From Ciona savignyi (taxonomy: Eukaryota > Chordata > Ascidiacea > Phlebobranchia > Cionidae): DNA of 64,000 bases. The notes below the pieces were generated by a model that saw only the letters and a program-made list of their open reading frames with translations, ran no database searches and was not told where the DNA came from. Below are positions 11,843 to 22,016 of the stretch, piece by piece (position 1 is the first letter of the stretch; the number at the start of each line of letters is the position of its first letter). The stretch is from assembly GCA_000149265.1 (NCBI GenBank), contig CH003021.1:1136462-1200461 (forward strand), written 5' to 3'. The translations under genes and the position numbers were made by a program.

Positions 11843-13710
11843 ACTAGCGAGTGTCAACCACGTGTTTAACCACCACTGTTTGTAAAACCAATGTTGCATG
11901 CCATATATTCATGCTACAGGGTCCCTAACCACATTTTGTATTTTATACACTGTGTATGTATTTTTTGTTTCTGCAAGCATAAACTCATGGGTCCCATAGT
12001 TATCAAACCAAACTTCTTCTCCATGTGTAGGTAAAAAAGAACAATCGTGATAGATTTACAAAGATTTCATCACAAATGTTTTAAATTAAAGCTTTTTTAA
12101 GTGCTGTATTGAAATGAAGCTAAATTCCTTAAACAGTTCGATTTAGTTTTTCATGGCTTCGGGGAATTCCCGACGAGCTTGGTAAATAAGTTTCTGTTTT
12201 TACATATGTGGGTCATGTTAACTATCAATTCTTAAAGTTTTAATCCGATTTGACGAATCCTTGTTGGAGAGGTCAGTGTAATGTGGCATGCTTGTCACAA
12301 TCATGAGTCAGGAACATATCTTCGTTTTTAAGGGAGTTACCCTAAGTAAATGTTTTCTTTCTTTTAAGTGACACAGGGTGGCTAACGATCTAGCATTCCA
12401 CAAAATCTGATAAAAATTAGAGCAGCCGGTTAAACGCTATTTTCCGAAAAGCTATTTTTTTTAGAAAAATAACTGTTTTGAAATTTAACGTCTCCGGGGA
12501 ATTCCCCTGGATTTATCACTCACAATTTTGCTCCTGCGTATCTAGACCATGTTGTCTAACAAACAACAATGCTTTATTACTATTTTATTATTCCTTCTGG
12601 TAGATGTCGGGGCGTCATGCAATGCCTGTCACAATCATGATTTGAGAACAAAATCTTACTTTTTAGGGTATTTCCCTAAATATTTTTTCTAATTGTTAAA
12701 TTAGTATGTAATGCACTTACATTCAACCAAATCTGAATCAGATTGAAGCAGCCGTTCAAGCGCTATGCCAGAAAAACTAGTTTTTTTAGAAAAAAATACC
12801 GTTTTGGTTATTAACGTCTCCGGGTAATTCCCTTATACGTATCACCCAAAATTTTGGTTTCTGCATATCTAGACCATGTTGTCTAACAAATGTTAAATTT
12901 TTATTTTTATTTCAATACTCCTTTTGGTAGATGTCGGTGCGACATGGTATGCCTGTTACAATCATGATTTGAGAACAAAATCTTATTTTTTAGGGTATTT
13001 CCCTAGGTAATTTTTTTATTTCTTTCAAGCGTTAAATCAGTGCATAATGCACTTACATTCCAGAAAATGTGATTCAAATTGGAGCAGACGTTTAAGCGCT
13101 ATGCCACAAAAAGCTAAATTTTTCATAAAAAATACCGTTTTGGTTTTTAACCTCCCAGGGGAATTCCCCTTGATTTATTACCCAAAATTTTGGTTTTTGC
13201 ATATCTAGACCATGTTGTCTAACAAACGGCTAAGTTTCATTACGATTTCATTATTCCTTCTGGTAGATGTCGGGGCGACATGCCATGTCTGTCACAATCA
13301 TGATTTGAGAACAAAATTTTATTTTTTATGGTATTTCCCTAGGTAATTTTTTTATTTCTTCCAAGTGTTATATCAATGCCTAATGCACTTATATTCCACC
13401 AAATCTTATTCAAATTGGAGCAGCCGTTTAAGCGCTATGCCACAAAAAGCTAATTTTTTTATAAAAAATACCGTTTTGGTTTGTAACCTCCCAGGGGAAT
13501 TCCCCTAGATTTATCACCCAAAATTTTGATTTCTGCATATCTAGACCATGTTGTCTAACAAACGGCTAAGTTTCATTACGATTTCATTATTCCTTCTGGT
13601 AGATGTCGGGGCGCCATGCCATGCCTGTCAAACATTTGACGAAAAAGAAAAAACGAAAAAAAACGGACAAAAACAATATGTGTCCCAATTTTTCAATTGG
13701 GACCCATAAT
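11843..13710 (+). mobile_element. Helitron-like repeat with four ~330-bp tandem units (copy 1)
   Basis: The left part (ACTAGCGAGTGTCAACCACG onward) matches copies 2 and 3. From about 12160 it becomes tandem units with landmarks GGGGAATTCCCC, CATATCTAGACCATGTTGTC, GGTAGATGTCGG and GTTTAAGCGCTATGCC, repeating near 12164, 12497, 12820, 13159 and 13495. The right end is an AAAACGGACAAAAACAATATG stretch, then a hairpin (TCCCAATT/AATTGGGA, loop TTTC), then CCCATAAT. It carries no coding capacity. A 3' hairpin, tandem cores and no evident terminal inverted repeats suggest a non-autonomous Helitron/Helentron-like element. That class call is inference. Confidence 0.6.
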
Positions 13711-13967
13711 AAATATATGCATTATTTAAATATGAACAAAAAATATGCGTATTACCCAAACCTATCTTTAGCCCCTTCCCGGAAAATCCCTATTTATTAA
13801 ATTCCCATTACGGGGATAAAACATAAATACCCTATCCTACCTACCTATCCTAATAATAAGGTTCTGTTGTAGCTTCTGGTTTATGTACATAAAGCAAAGA
13901 GAACTAGTACAGAAACAACTGTCCAAACTTCAAAAGTTTGTTAAATATTATATATCCGATCATGTTC

Positions 13968-14145
13968 GACCGGATTGCACAATTGGTAAGAGCGTAGGCA
14001 CCTGCAGACAGTCAAATTTTGTAGGATCAAACCCTGGCACTGGCAAGAGGGTTATGTCCTTGGTCAAGGCGCGGACATCATCAAGGAACGTGTCAATCAT
14101 ATGTACAACACACTACACGAGTGCCTCTTGTGTTTTCCCATTCAT
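13968..14145 (+). repeat. Second tRNA-like SINE family member
   Basis: It begins GACCGGATTGCACAATTGGTAAGAGCG (an A-box-like part) with a B-box-like GTAGGATCAAACCCTGG. A body related only in part to the main SINE follows, and it runs into a TA dinucleotide run. Head and body differ from the common family. Confidence 0.55.
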
Positions 14146-14166
14146 ATATATATATATATATATAAC

Positions 14167-14172
14167 TTTATT
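14167..14172 (-). promoter_or_regulatory. Polyadenylation signal of gene B
   Basis: AATAAA on the minus strand about 50 nt after the gene B stop; a second AATAAA lies at 14204-14209. The 3' UTR is therefore probably very short. Confidence 0.5.
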
Positions 14173-14219
14173 ACTGTGTGTTTTGTCTTGTCATCAATTT
14201 TTGTTTATTTAGAAATAAA

Positions 14220-17200
14220 TTAAACATAAAACTTTTCAAATTTACTGCCCAATTGCTCCATTGAATTATCATACTGGGCAATTAAGCTGTCTTTATAGGG
14301 TGATGTTGAGTGGCGCACTTGGTCTATAATGCCACGTGCCTCTCGAAAATATTCTGAAGCCATTGTCATGTTTCCGAGATTCAAGTTATTAATAGTCTGT
14401 CCATACAAACACTGACAAAGTAATGGTATGTAAACTTCAATGTCGTGAACTTTTGGGCGCAGACAATTTAGTAAATCATCATAAGCTATGCAAGATTGCT
14501 TATAATCACCCAAGTTGGCGAATGCGGTAGCGCATAAAGCTCGTACAGTAAATGTTTCCACGACTTGCAAGAATCCTTTACAATCTTTCATAATCGAGCT
14601 TATAATATCTATTACTTTATCTTTCACACTTGGGATCTTCTCCAGCGGTGTGATCTTAGATACAACCTCCCTGTAAATTAAGAGCCTCTTCTGCCACGAC
14701 AAGCCTTGAAGCAAACGTGTAGCGCAAATGAATAATAGATACGATCGTCTTGGAAAATTCTCTTGAGCGTAGGTTACAGCAATTTCACAAAGTGTTGACG
14801 CCGTGACATGGTCCAAAGTGCAATACTTTTCGATTTCCTGAAACACAATAGCCTACATGTCATGATAACCTAATATTATTGTAAAATTTATCGTCGCCAT
14901 AATTGTTTATAATATATCAATGTCACGAGGGAATAAGATCGCTATTGTATTCCCTTTTTTCCCACAATTTTACCGAACTATAAAACGCTCGTTTTTTACC
15001 GCCTGAGCATTATCGTGAGGTAATCGGTCTTTTGGTAGTTTTAGTATGTTTAGAATTATCGGTTATTGTTAAGATGCGTATGACGTGCTTTGGCTCCTGT
15101 TCAGTCACAATTTAGTAAATATTGGTTTTATTTCTTAAACTAGTCATTTTTGTGATCATTAAATTGTACATATATTTTTCCTTGGAAAACCGTCATTTCA
15201 AGACTTTTCGTTTTCGCCATCATTCAAATTCAAATAAATTCACCAGTTTAGGACAATGACGCGTTATTTCAAACTCTGAATAAAAGACGCCGTCTGAGCA
15301 TACTGCAACCTCCCACTAAGACAGGTGTAAGGAGCCAGCACCTTGTCGGGAAGTTAAATCATGAAATCATATTTGCTCGGTAAGGTATGGGCCGAAACAG
15401 GGTAATGAGCACGAAACTAAATCAACGATCTAGCTATTTGTGTAAATAAAAAAGATTTTGTTTTAAAAATAGCGGTTCTATAATTGATACCTTGCACCCC
15501 TTGATAAACAAATCTGAGCCGACGGTTGTAGAAACACCGGCTTGTTTTAATCGGCAAAGCGCAAGTTTAAGCATCGTTGTGCCTCCTGTGCCACCTCTTT
15601 GGGACTGTAGTAGCAGTTCTAATAAAGGAATGACCTCTTGAAACTTTTTTGTTTTCCACATGGTATTGGCGTCTTCTGTTAATTGGAATAGAAATATAAA
15701 AAATAGAAGTGATATGGTAATTAATTAAACCTTCTACGATTGCAAAATGGAGGTCATCGCAAGTAGAATGGTGGATCGTAGAATTGCTGATTTCGAAATC
15801 TGAATGAAAAATAAAAAGTTTTTACATTTGACAGTACTGTAAACTATTTCAACTAGAATTTAAAATTAATGTGGAAGTGTAAATATAGTACCAACCTGTT
15901 GTGGATTTGTTTTCATCTGCGAACTCCGGTGGTCTTGTACATGGGGTGTTTGACAACTGTATACTGCCGGAGGTCACCGAAGTAGTAGTAGTAGTATCTT
16001 GTTCAGTTGATTTGCCTACATGAATATTCTCGGCCAATTTCTTGTTATATTCACACTTTCTTGTCGATTTGGATCGTTCATCTGGGCAGTTTTCACTACA
16101 TGGCGCAGAAATTTACAAAATTTATTTAAGCAAACAGCAGACAATGAGCTTTTCAATTGCTTTTTTGACACGAAATAGTTGCCCGAATTCAACGAAATTT
16201 TCACAGTTTAGTCAAAACGACAACTTATACTATATAAAAAAAAAAACTATTATTATTTATTTAATATTCTTTAAACAAAACATACTATATATGGTTATAA
16301 GCATTGGAATAGGATCGGACGAGTTCGGGCGTCTGGTACGATCCTATGAACATTGGTCGATTTGGTGGACTCATAATTTAGGAACGTGTAGGTCTATGCC
16401 AGTTTTCCCGATCCAATGAATATTAAAAGTCCACCAAATCGGTCAATGTTAAAAAGTCCTCCTCGACGCCAAAACTCGTCCGATCTTTGATTGACTGCTA
16501 GAACTTGTTTGTTATATTGCGATGCTTTACGAAGTAAAATCATATATAATATCTTTTGTTTATTGAATATTAGTACTATAGAAATGTTAATGCCAATTTT
16601 CCCGATTCAATAACAATTACAAGTCCTCTACCAACATTTATAGTCTACCAACATTTATGGTTTTGTCTACCAACATTTATAGTGTTGTCCAAGACGTCCG
16701 ATCGTATTTTTTACTAAAAATACTTAAAGGGGAACTGAAGTCGATTTTAAGAATATCTTAATAAATGGAAAAAATTACGCTGATTTCAAAAATCAAATCA
16801 GTTTCTTCCAATATTTTTTGGTTAAAAAGTTATGAGCAGATATGCATTTCATTTTATGTTAATAAGTCTTAGAAATTTATATCATAAATCATAAAAGTGA
16901 AGACAGAACAAAACAAACTAGAACAGAATGCATTAAACTGTAACTGCCAGCAATTTATATAAATAAACCAGCAAATGGCAGCAATCAAGCAAAGGCTAGA
17001 CTATGCGGTGGGAAAAGCTTATTTCTTTCATGGTTTACCTTGGCTGTTTGTATAATGTTTTGCTGTTGTGTATGTGGTGCATTTAATATCTGCTGTTATT
17101 GAAACTGAGCATTAGCCTGCTGGTTGAGAATACCACTTATTGCATAAATCAGTTAATCCACAGTAGCCAATGTGTAGTCCGACAATAAGTACACAGCAAG

Positions 17201-20200
17201 CACTCAGATACATAAGTGTAGAATATATATATTAAACCTTTACTTAACTACCCAAATAAGTTAATAAGAATATACCTTTTCCAATTCAGTTCTTTTTATT
17301 AGATATTGTAAAATGCCTAAAGTTTACAAAGTAAAGGAAGCCACTAAGAAAGAAAGAAGAATGATTGGAGCATATTGTTTTGCTCCGGGATGTACAAATT
17401 TATATTAAAGCACACCAAATTTCAATCCACCTGTGCACTTCCATCGATTTTCCAACTATGACAAAAAAACGGATAAAGCAATGGAGTGGCCAATGATAAA
17501 AACAAAACGCTTGGTGAAAAATGCAGTTCCAACAATTTTTCTGATTATGATTTTAAACATAGTGAACAACCCAGTACATCAAGCAGAATTTTGTACAGGA
17601 CAAATGGTATGAAAAGAGAGTTTGAGGTATGTGCTATTTACAATTTTTGTCATGCAGCCACAATTGTGCTGTTTTTCAAAAAATTCATTTTAATTCAGGC
17701 TAAGGAAAAATACCTTGCCATAGAGTCTTTGTTGAGACCAACTATTCTACTTACACCTTGTGATATATCTCAATCTAAACCTGCTGATTCTAAAGTTTGT
17801 TCAGTCTCATAGTGTTTTCAACTTACGGTACTATTTTAAAGCAGTGTTGAAATTGATATTTAGATAATTTATTTGTAGGAAGCTGAAGAATCTGAAATGG
17901 AAGAAACCAGTTCTGTAGAAATAAGTACCACAGGATCTCTGGTGTCATTCAGTGATAAAATTGCATCTTTAGCTGGGAGTAGCTCTCATACTGAGTTGAA
18001 TGTGAGCAAAATAAGTGAATGTGTACCATCATCACAGTCTTTCTCATCAAAGTCAAGCGAATCATCCAACAGTGATGATTTCAATGCTATTGAAGGCGTT
18101 AAATTGATTGTCTATTGTATTTACACTGCCTGTTACAACTTTGAATTTGTGTTGATTTATTGTGTACAATAAAACTTCTTTCATCCATGCCAGAATGCTG
18201 AAAACTGTCATCCATCTTAGTGTTACAACATTAACTTAAATTTACTCTAGAAATGAAGAAAACAAAAGTAATTTGTTAAAACTCCTATGTATATGTATAC
18301 CAAATTTCTCAGTTTGTAGCCTAAGGGTTGATAATAACATTGTTAGTCTACGTTACAGATTATGGCTATATATTGAAAAGCAACAATCATGAAAGAAATA
18401 GGCTGTTCCCAACGCATAGTCTGATCTTTGATTGATGGCTGGTTTATTTCTATAAATTGATGGCAGTTACAGTTTACTGCCTCCTGTTCTAGTTTTCTTG
18501 TTCTGTCTTCACTTTTATGATTTATAATATAAATTGCTAAGACTTAGTTATTCTAAAGTCATTTAAATACCGAGACCTGTATACCTACAGCATTCACTGT
18601 CTTAGGTCCAGGACCATGCAGGCCTGAATGACCGCGCTTAAGGTAAGCTGTCACGCGCGTACATTGGTTCAGTTAGGCTATATGGCAAGTGTTATGGTAA
18701 GTCTCAATAAAAAAACGAAAATACCAAGCTCCTGCAGGCGCTTCTGTTACTAATTTACCTCTAAACTGGCACATGATTGTATACAACGCATATAGGCACG
18801 AAATCTCAACAACGTCAATGACGTAATACGGGAAATCCCCTAACATAAAATACATATCTGCTCATAACTTTTTAACCAAAAAATATTGGAAGAAACTGAT
18901 TTGATTTTTGAAATCAGCGTAATTTTTTCCATTTAATAAGATATTCTTAAAATCGACTTCAGTTCCCCTTTAAACGCTTTGATGGCTAAATTGAATACTT
19001 TACGTAGTGAAACTGAACATAATTTTTATAGATTCGGTAAGCTAGTGTTATAAAAAAATAATATTTTTTTCATCTTCAAACGAGCGTCAAACGATTTTTT
19101 TCAAATATTAATATTTTTTTAATTTATTTTTTTATATTGCATTATATGTCGTTTTGACCAAACTGTTAAAATTTCTTTGAACTTGGTCAACTATTTTGTG
19201 TCAAAAAGCAATTAACAACCCCATTTTCTGCTGTCTGCTTGCTCAGATATTTACTCTTTCCGTCCCAACTCGCCATATATCGCGAGTTGGTGGGAAAACA
19301 TGGTATCCCGCGTTGCACATAAATGGGTGCAAATCTAAAAAACGATTTCTCAATGCGTAATGGTAGAAACCTCAGCTATGGCTCATTCGATTAAGAAAAC
19401 CCTATATTTTATTCTCTGTAATTTTAATATTAAAAATGCGAGGAGTGATAGCCTTTCTTTTTCAAGGCTTCGCCTTCTATTTCTATCGATTTTACACGAA
19501 TTTACAAGTGACTAACTCAGCCAATAGGAGTCGCGTTAACTTGCGGAGAAGCTCTTTTTGTCAAGCAAGTCTTTCTTTACATTCTCTGTGAATTTCGTGC
19601 CGTTGAGATAAAAAGGAGAGCGTTGGTGACGTTTTCGCAGCAGGCGGACCTTAAAATTTTCAAAGTCGAGCAGAATTTTCTTTACATAAAAAGTGGTGTT
19701 CACTAAAGTTTACATAATATATTCTTTATTGGAGGTAGATTCTAGGTGTGCGGTTTGTTTAAAAGAGGGATAAATTATCTTTCCAATCATACTAAATATT
19801 AAATCATAGCATAAATTTGTGAAAAACTGTGCTAATTTGAAAATGACCAAAAATTGTAAAAAACACTGCGGGACAGCATGTTTAAATTAACTCTTTCACT
19901 CCCGGACAAATGCATTAATTTAAACATGCTGTCCTCTCAAATTTATGCTATGATTTAATATTTAGTATGGTTGCAAATATAATTTATCCCTCTTTTAAAC
20001 AAACCACACACCTAGAATCTACCTCTAATAAAGAATATATTATGTAAACTTTAGTGAACACCACTTTTTATGTAAAGAAAATTCTGCTCGACTTTGAAAA
20101 TTTTAGGTGCACTGACAAACGAAATACTCACTAATTATTGGTATGCCCAAATGATATGAAAATTGGAATGTAGATTGTCTAATAGTTTTTGTACTCAGGA

Positions 20201-21422
20201 AAATTTGAACTGTATTTGTATCTTCAGTAGTTTTTTTACTATTCCTAATTGAAATTTTCCTTTAATCTAACTATATTATGAAAAATTGAACCAAAACGCA
20301 TTGAAGTTTTTAGTTTTGTAGAACCAAAATAGTAAAAAGTATAAATAAGAACAGTGAAGGAAGTGTAAAAAGGGCATACAAAAGCAAACAAACACAAATA
20401 CTATATCCAATATTCTTCAAAGCAGGGCACACCGAACTAGCTAGTCTCGCCGCCTTTTTCTTTATCGTGCGCTCAGCAGGCCCAGCTGGATTCATGCTTT
20501 GGTGAACACGAAGCATAAACGCCTGCTGCGAAAACGTCACCAACGCTCTCCTTTTTTTCTCAACGGCACGAAATTCACAGAGAATGTAAAGAAAGACTTG
20601 CTTGACAAAAAGAGCTTCTCCGCAAGTTAACGCGACTCCTATTGGCTGAGTTAGTCACTTGTAAATTCGTGTAAAATCGATAGAAATAAGAGGCGAAGCC
20701 TTGAAAAAGAAAGGCTATCACTCCTCGCATTTTTAATATTTCTCCACGAAAATTACCGAGAATAAAATATAGGGTTTCCTTGATCGAATGAGCCATAGCT
20801 GAGGTCTCTACCATTACGCATTGCGGAGAAATCGTTTTTTAGATTTGCACCCATTTATGTACAGGCGGGATACCATGTTTTCCCACCTACTCGCGATATA
20901 TGGCGAGTTGGGACGGAAAGAGTTAATGCATTTGGCCGGGAGTGAAAGAGTTTATAGTAGAGCATTTAACAATTTACGTTAACCGAAAGTGAATACTGCT
21001 TACCATTGGTCAAATTTGATTTTCATATCTTTTTCTTTAAATAGACCTGGGAATTGAGTACATGCTTCCTTGTGTACTTCATTGGCTAATGAGCCTTCCT
21101 GCATTTTTACTTTTATGCGCCGAAACTCCAAGGCAAATGTGCGTACTTTAAAATGAAGCGAGCGACCGCCTGACGTTGTTTTGAAATTATAGGTATGCAG
21201 CCGAGGATATAGTTTGTACATTATAAAGCACATTGCTGCTGCGATGCCTCCTTTATTTACAAAATACTCCTTCAACTGGTCTGTAAGTTGAGAGTTCCTT
21301 ATAAGAGAAGTACTAAGTTCTTTTTGTTTTCCGTTCCATTCGATTTCGTTTGGCACTTTCTCCGTAACACACTTATGATTAAACAGTACAAAAAATACTG
21401 CGCTTTCAGTTTGGACTGCCAT
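14220..21422 (-). CDS. Unknown gene B: 496-aa protein, five exons, paralogue of gene A
   Basis: Exons (minus): 21004-21422, 15896-16095, 15731-15799, 15491-15675, 14220-14837. The coding length is 1,491 nt with the stop. Exon 1 (419 nt) and exon 3 (69 nt) have the same length as in gene A, and all intron phases match (2, 1, 1, 0). It shares the N-terminal block (KGGIAAAMCFIMYKLYPRL), a Thr/Ser-rich linker that is 22 residues shorter than in A, and the helix-rich C-terminal half (FPRRSYLLFICATRLLQ, LLCQCLYGQTINNLNLGN). Exon 1 is about 97% identical to gene A over some 300 nt, whereas the other exons are only about half identical in protein. Intron 1 is 4,908 bp, filled with mobile elements, against 86 bp in A. 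The family is not recognised; probably intracellular. Confidence 0.8.
16314..16486. repeat. Small inverted repeat in intron 1 of gene B
   Basis: CGGACGAGTT..GGGCGTC and CGATTTGGTGGACT on the left recur inverted on the right as AGTCCACCAAATCGG and GACGCCAAAACTCGTCCG. It probably is a short foldback element or remnant. A related TTTTCCCGATCCAAT stretch occurs again near 27970. Confidence 0.6.
16625..16685. repeat. Three tandem copies of TCTACCAACATTTAT
   Basis: The 15-mer occurs three times within 60 bp, separated by short AGT- and GGTTTTG-type spacers. Confidence 0.6.
16726..18971 (+). mobile_element. THAP/P-element-like transposon remnant with long terminal inverted repeats
   Basis: Ends are AAAGGGGAACTGAAGTCGA and its reverse complement. 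The inverted arms match over roughly 300 bp, interrupted on the right by a ~290-bp insertion (about 18550-18840). Flanks AAATACTT/AAACGCTT could be an imperfect 8-bp target duplication (6 of 8). Inside, 17313-17560 encodes what looks like a decayed THAP zinc finger: MIGAYCFAPGCTN, then an in-frame stop, then HFHRF..W and an AVPTIF box. The middle Cys/His part is missing. A Ser-rich open frame follows at 17897-18172. THAP domains with AVPTIF boxes are known from P-element-like transposases. No full transposase remains. Confidence 0.7.
17313..17560 (+). pseudogene. Decayed THAP zinc-finger coding remnant
   Basis: MPKVYKVKEATKKERRMIGAY leads into a CxxxxC pair, then a stop at the position of the next residue. 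Downstream in the same frame come HFHRFSNYDKK, a W and AVPTIF. The order fits a THAP domain with an internal deletion. It lies inside the 16726-18971 element and is most likely transposon-derived. Confidence 0.55.
19252..20954. repeat. Nested palindrome (outer arms ~400 bp, inner arms ~200 bp)
   Basis: Outer arms 19252-19646 and 20520-20924 are inverted copies of one another (CTCTTTCCGTCCCAACTCGCC at the ends). An inner pair, about 19648-19888 and 19917-20110, is centred on an ACTCTTTCACTCCCGG..AAATGCATT spacer. That spacer recurs inverted right outside the outer right arm (20925-20954). 20111-20519 is unpaired. No coding frame is visible. It is compatible with a foldback element or MITEs nested head to head, sited in intron 1 of gene B. 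Confidence 0.75.
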
Positions 21423-22016
21423 TGTATACTGGAGCTCAAAACAACTACACTGCAAGACAAAGGGCACATACCAGACAAGTAGCAAACAAGAAATTCCCCC
21501 GATTCTTTCCCCGGGGTTGTCGCATTCGACTGAACCAAACAACAAATTGATTTTAAATTTTATTATTGCCAGGGATGGTTGGATAATTTATATTTTAATA
21601 CGTATTTTTACAATTTCTTATAAATATTAAAAAATTTATTTCCCCATTACCACTTAAATAATTGTTAAGAGTCCGACGATTAGTCTAGTAAGTTAGTGCG
21701 GCGCCTTCCAGCCAAAGGGTTTCAGGTACGAAACTGGTCACTAGCTAGTCGGTTGTTTCCTTGTGCAACGCACCGAACGCACAGTGCCTGAATCAAGCGG
21801 ATTAATAGATTCTACAAATTGTAGTAACATGTGAAGCATACACAACACACTGCAATAGCTCGGTAACCCGAAGGTGCAAGTGATCTGACGATTGACCTTG
21901 TGTTAACCCCCTTGGTTTTCCATTCAAGGGGATAAACATGAAAATCCTATCCTATAAAGTTCCTAATACAAGTTAAATATTGGCTAAAATTATTATGTCT
22001 AAAGACCATTTAGATT
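21423..22016. other. Spacer between gene B start and TYW4 3' end
   Basis: 594 bp holding the likely promoter side of gene B and a SINE (21671-21955). No other structure is seen. Confidence 0.6.
21671..21955 (+). repeat. tRNA-derived SINE, full length, diverged
   Basis: The head GTCCGACGATTAGTCTAGTAAG, the body with GCTAGTCGGTTG, and the ATCCTATCCTAT tail are in the usual order. Confidence 0.78.

Larger units (their letters stand above)
10634..14219. other. Spacer between paralogous genes A and B
   Basis: It contains a degenerate SINE (11001-11309), the long Helitron-like copy (11843-13710) and a second type of tRNA-like SINE (13968-14145) ending in a TA run. Nothing coding is seen. 11310-11842 is featureless. 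Confidence 0.65.

Noticed and set aside
12160-13600. Regularly spaced repeats that could suggest a CRISPR-like array
   Set aside because: Units are ~330 bp and similar throughout, with no short repeat/variable spacer pattern; the genome is eukaryotic.
18550-18855. Separate gene in the right arm of the THAP element
   Set aside because: The short minus-strand frame lies in an insertion between matching inverted arms and has no motif.
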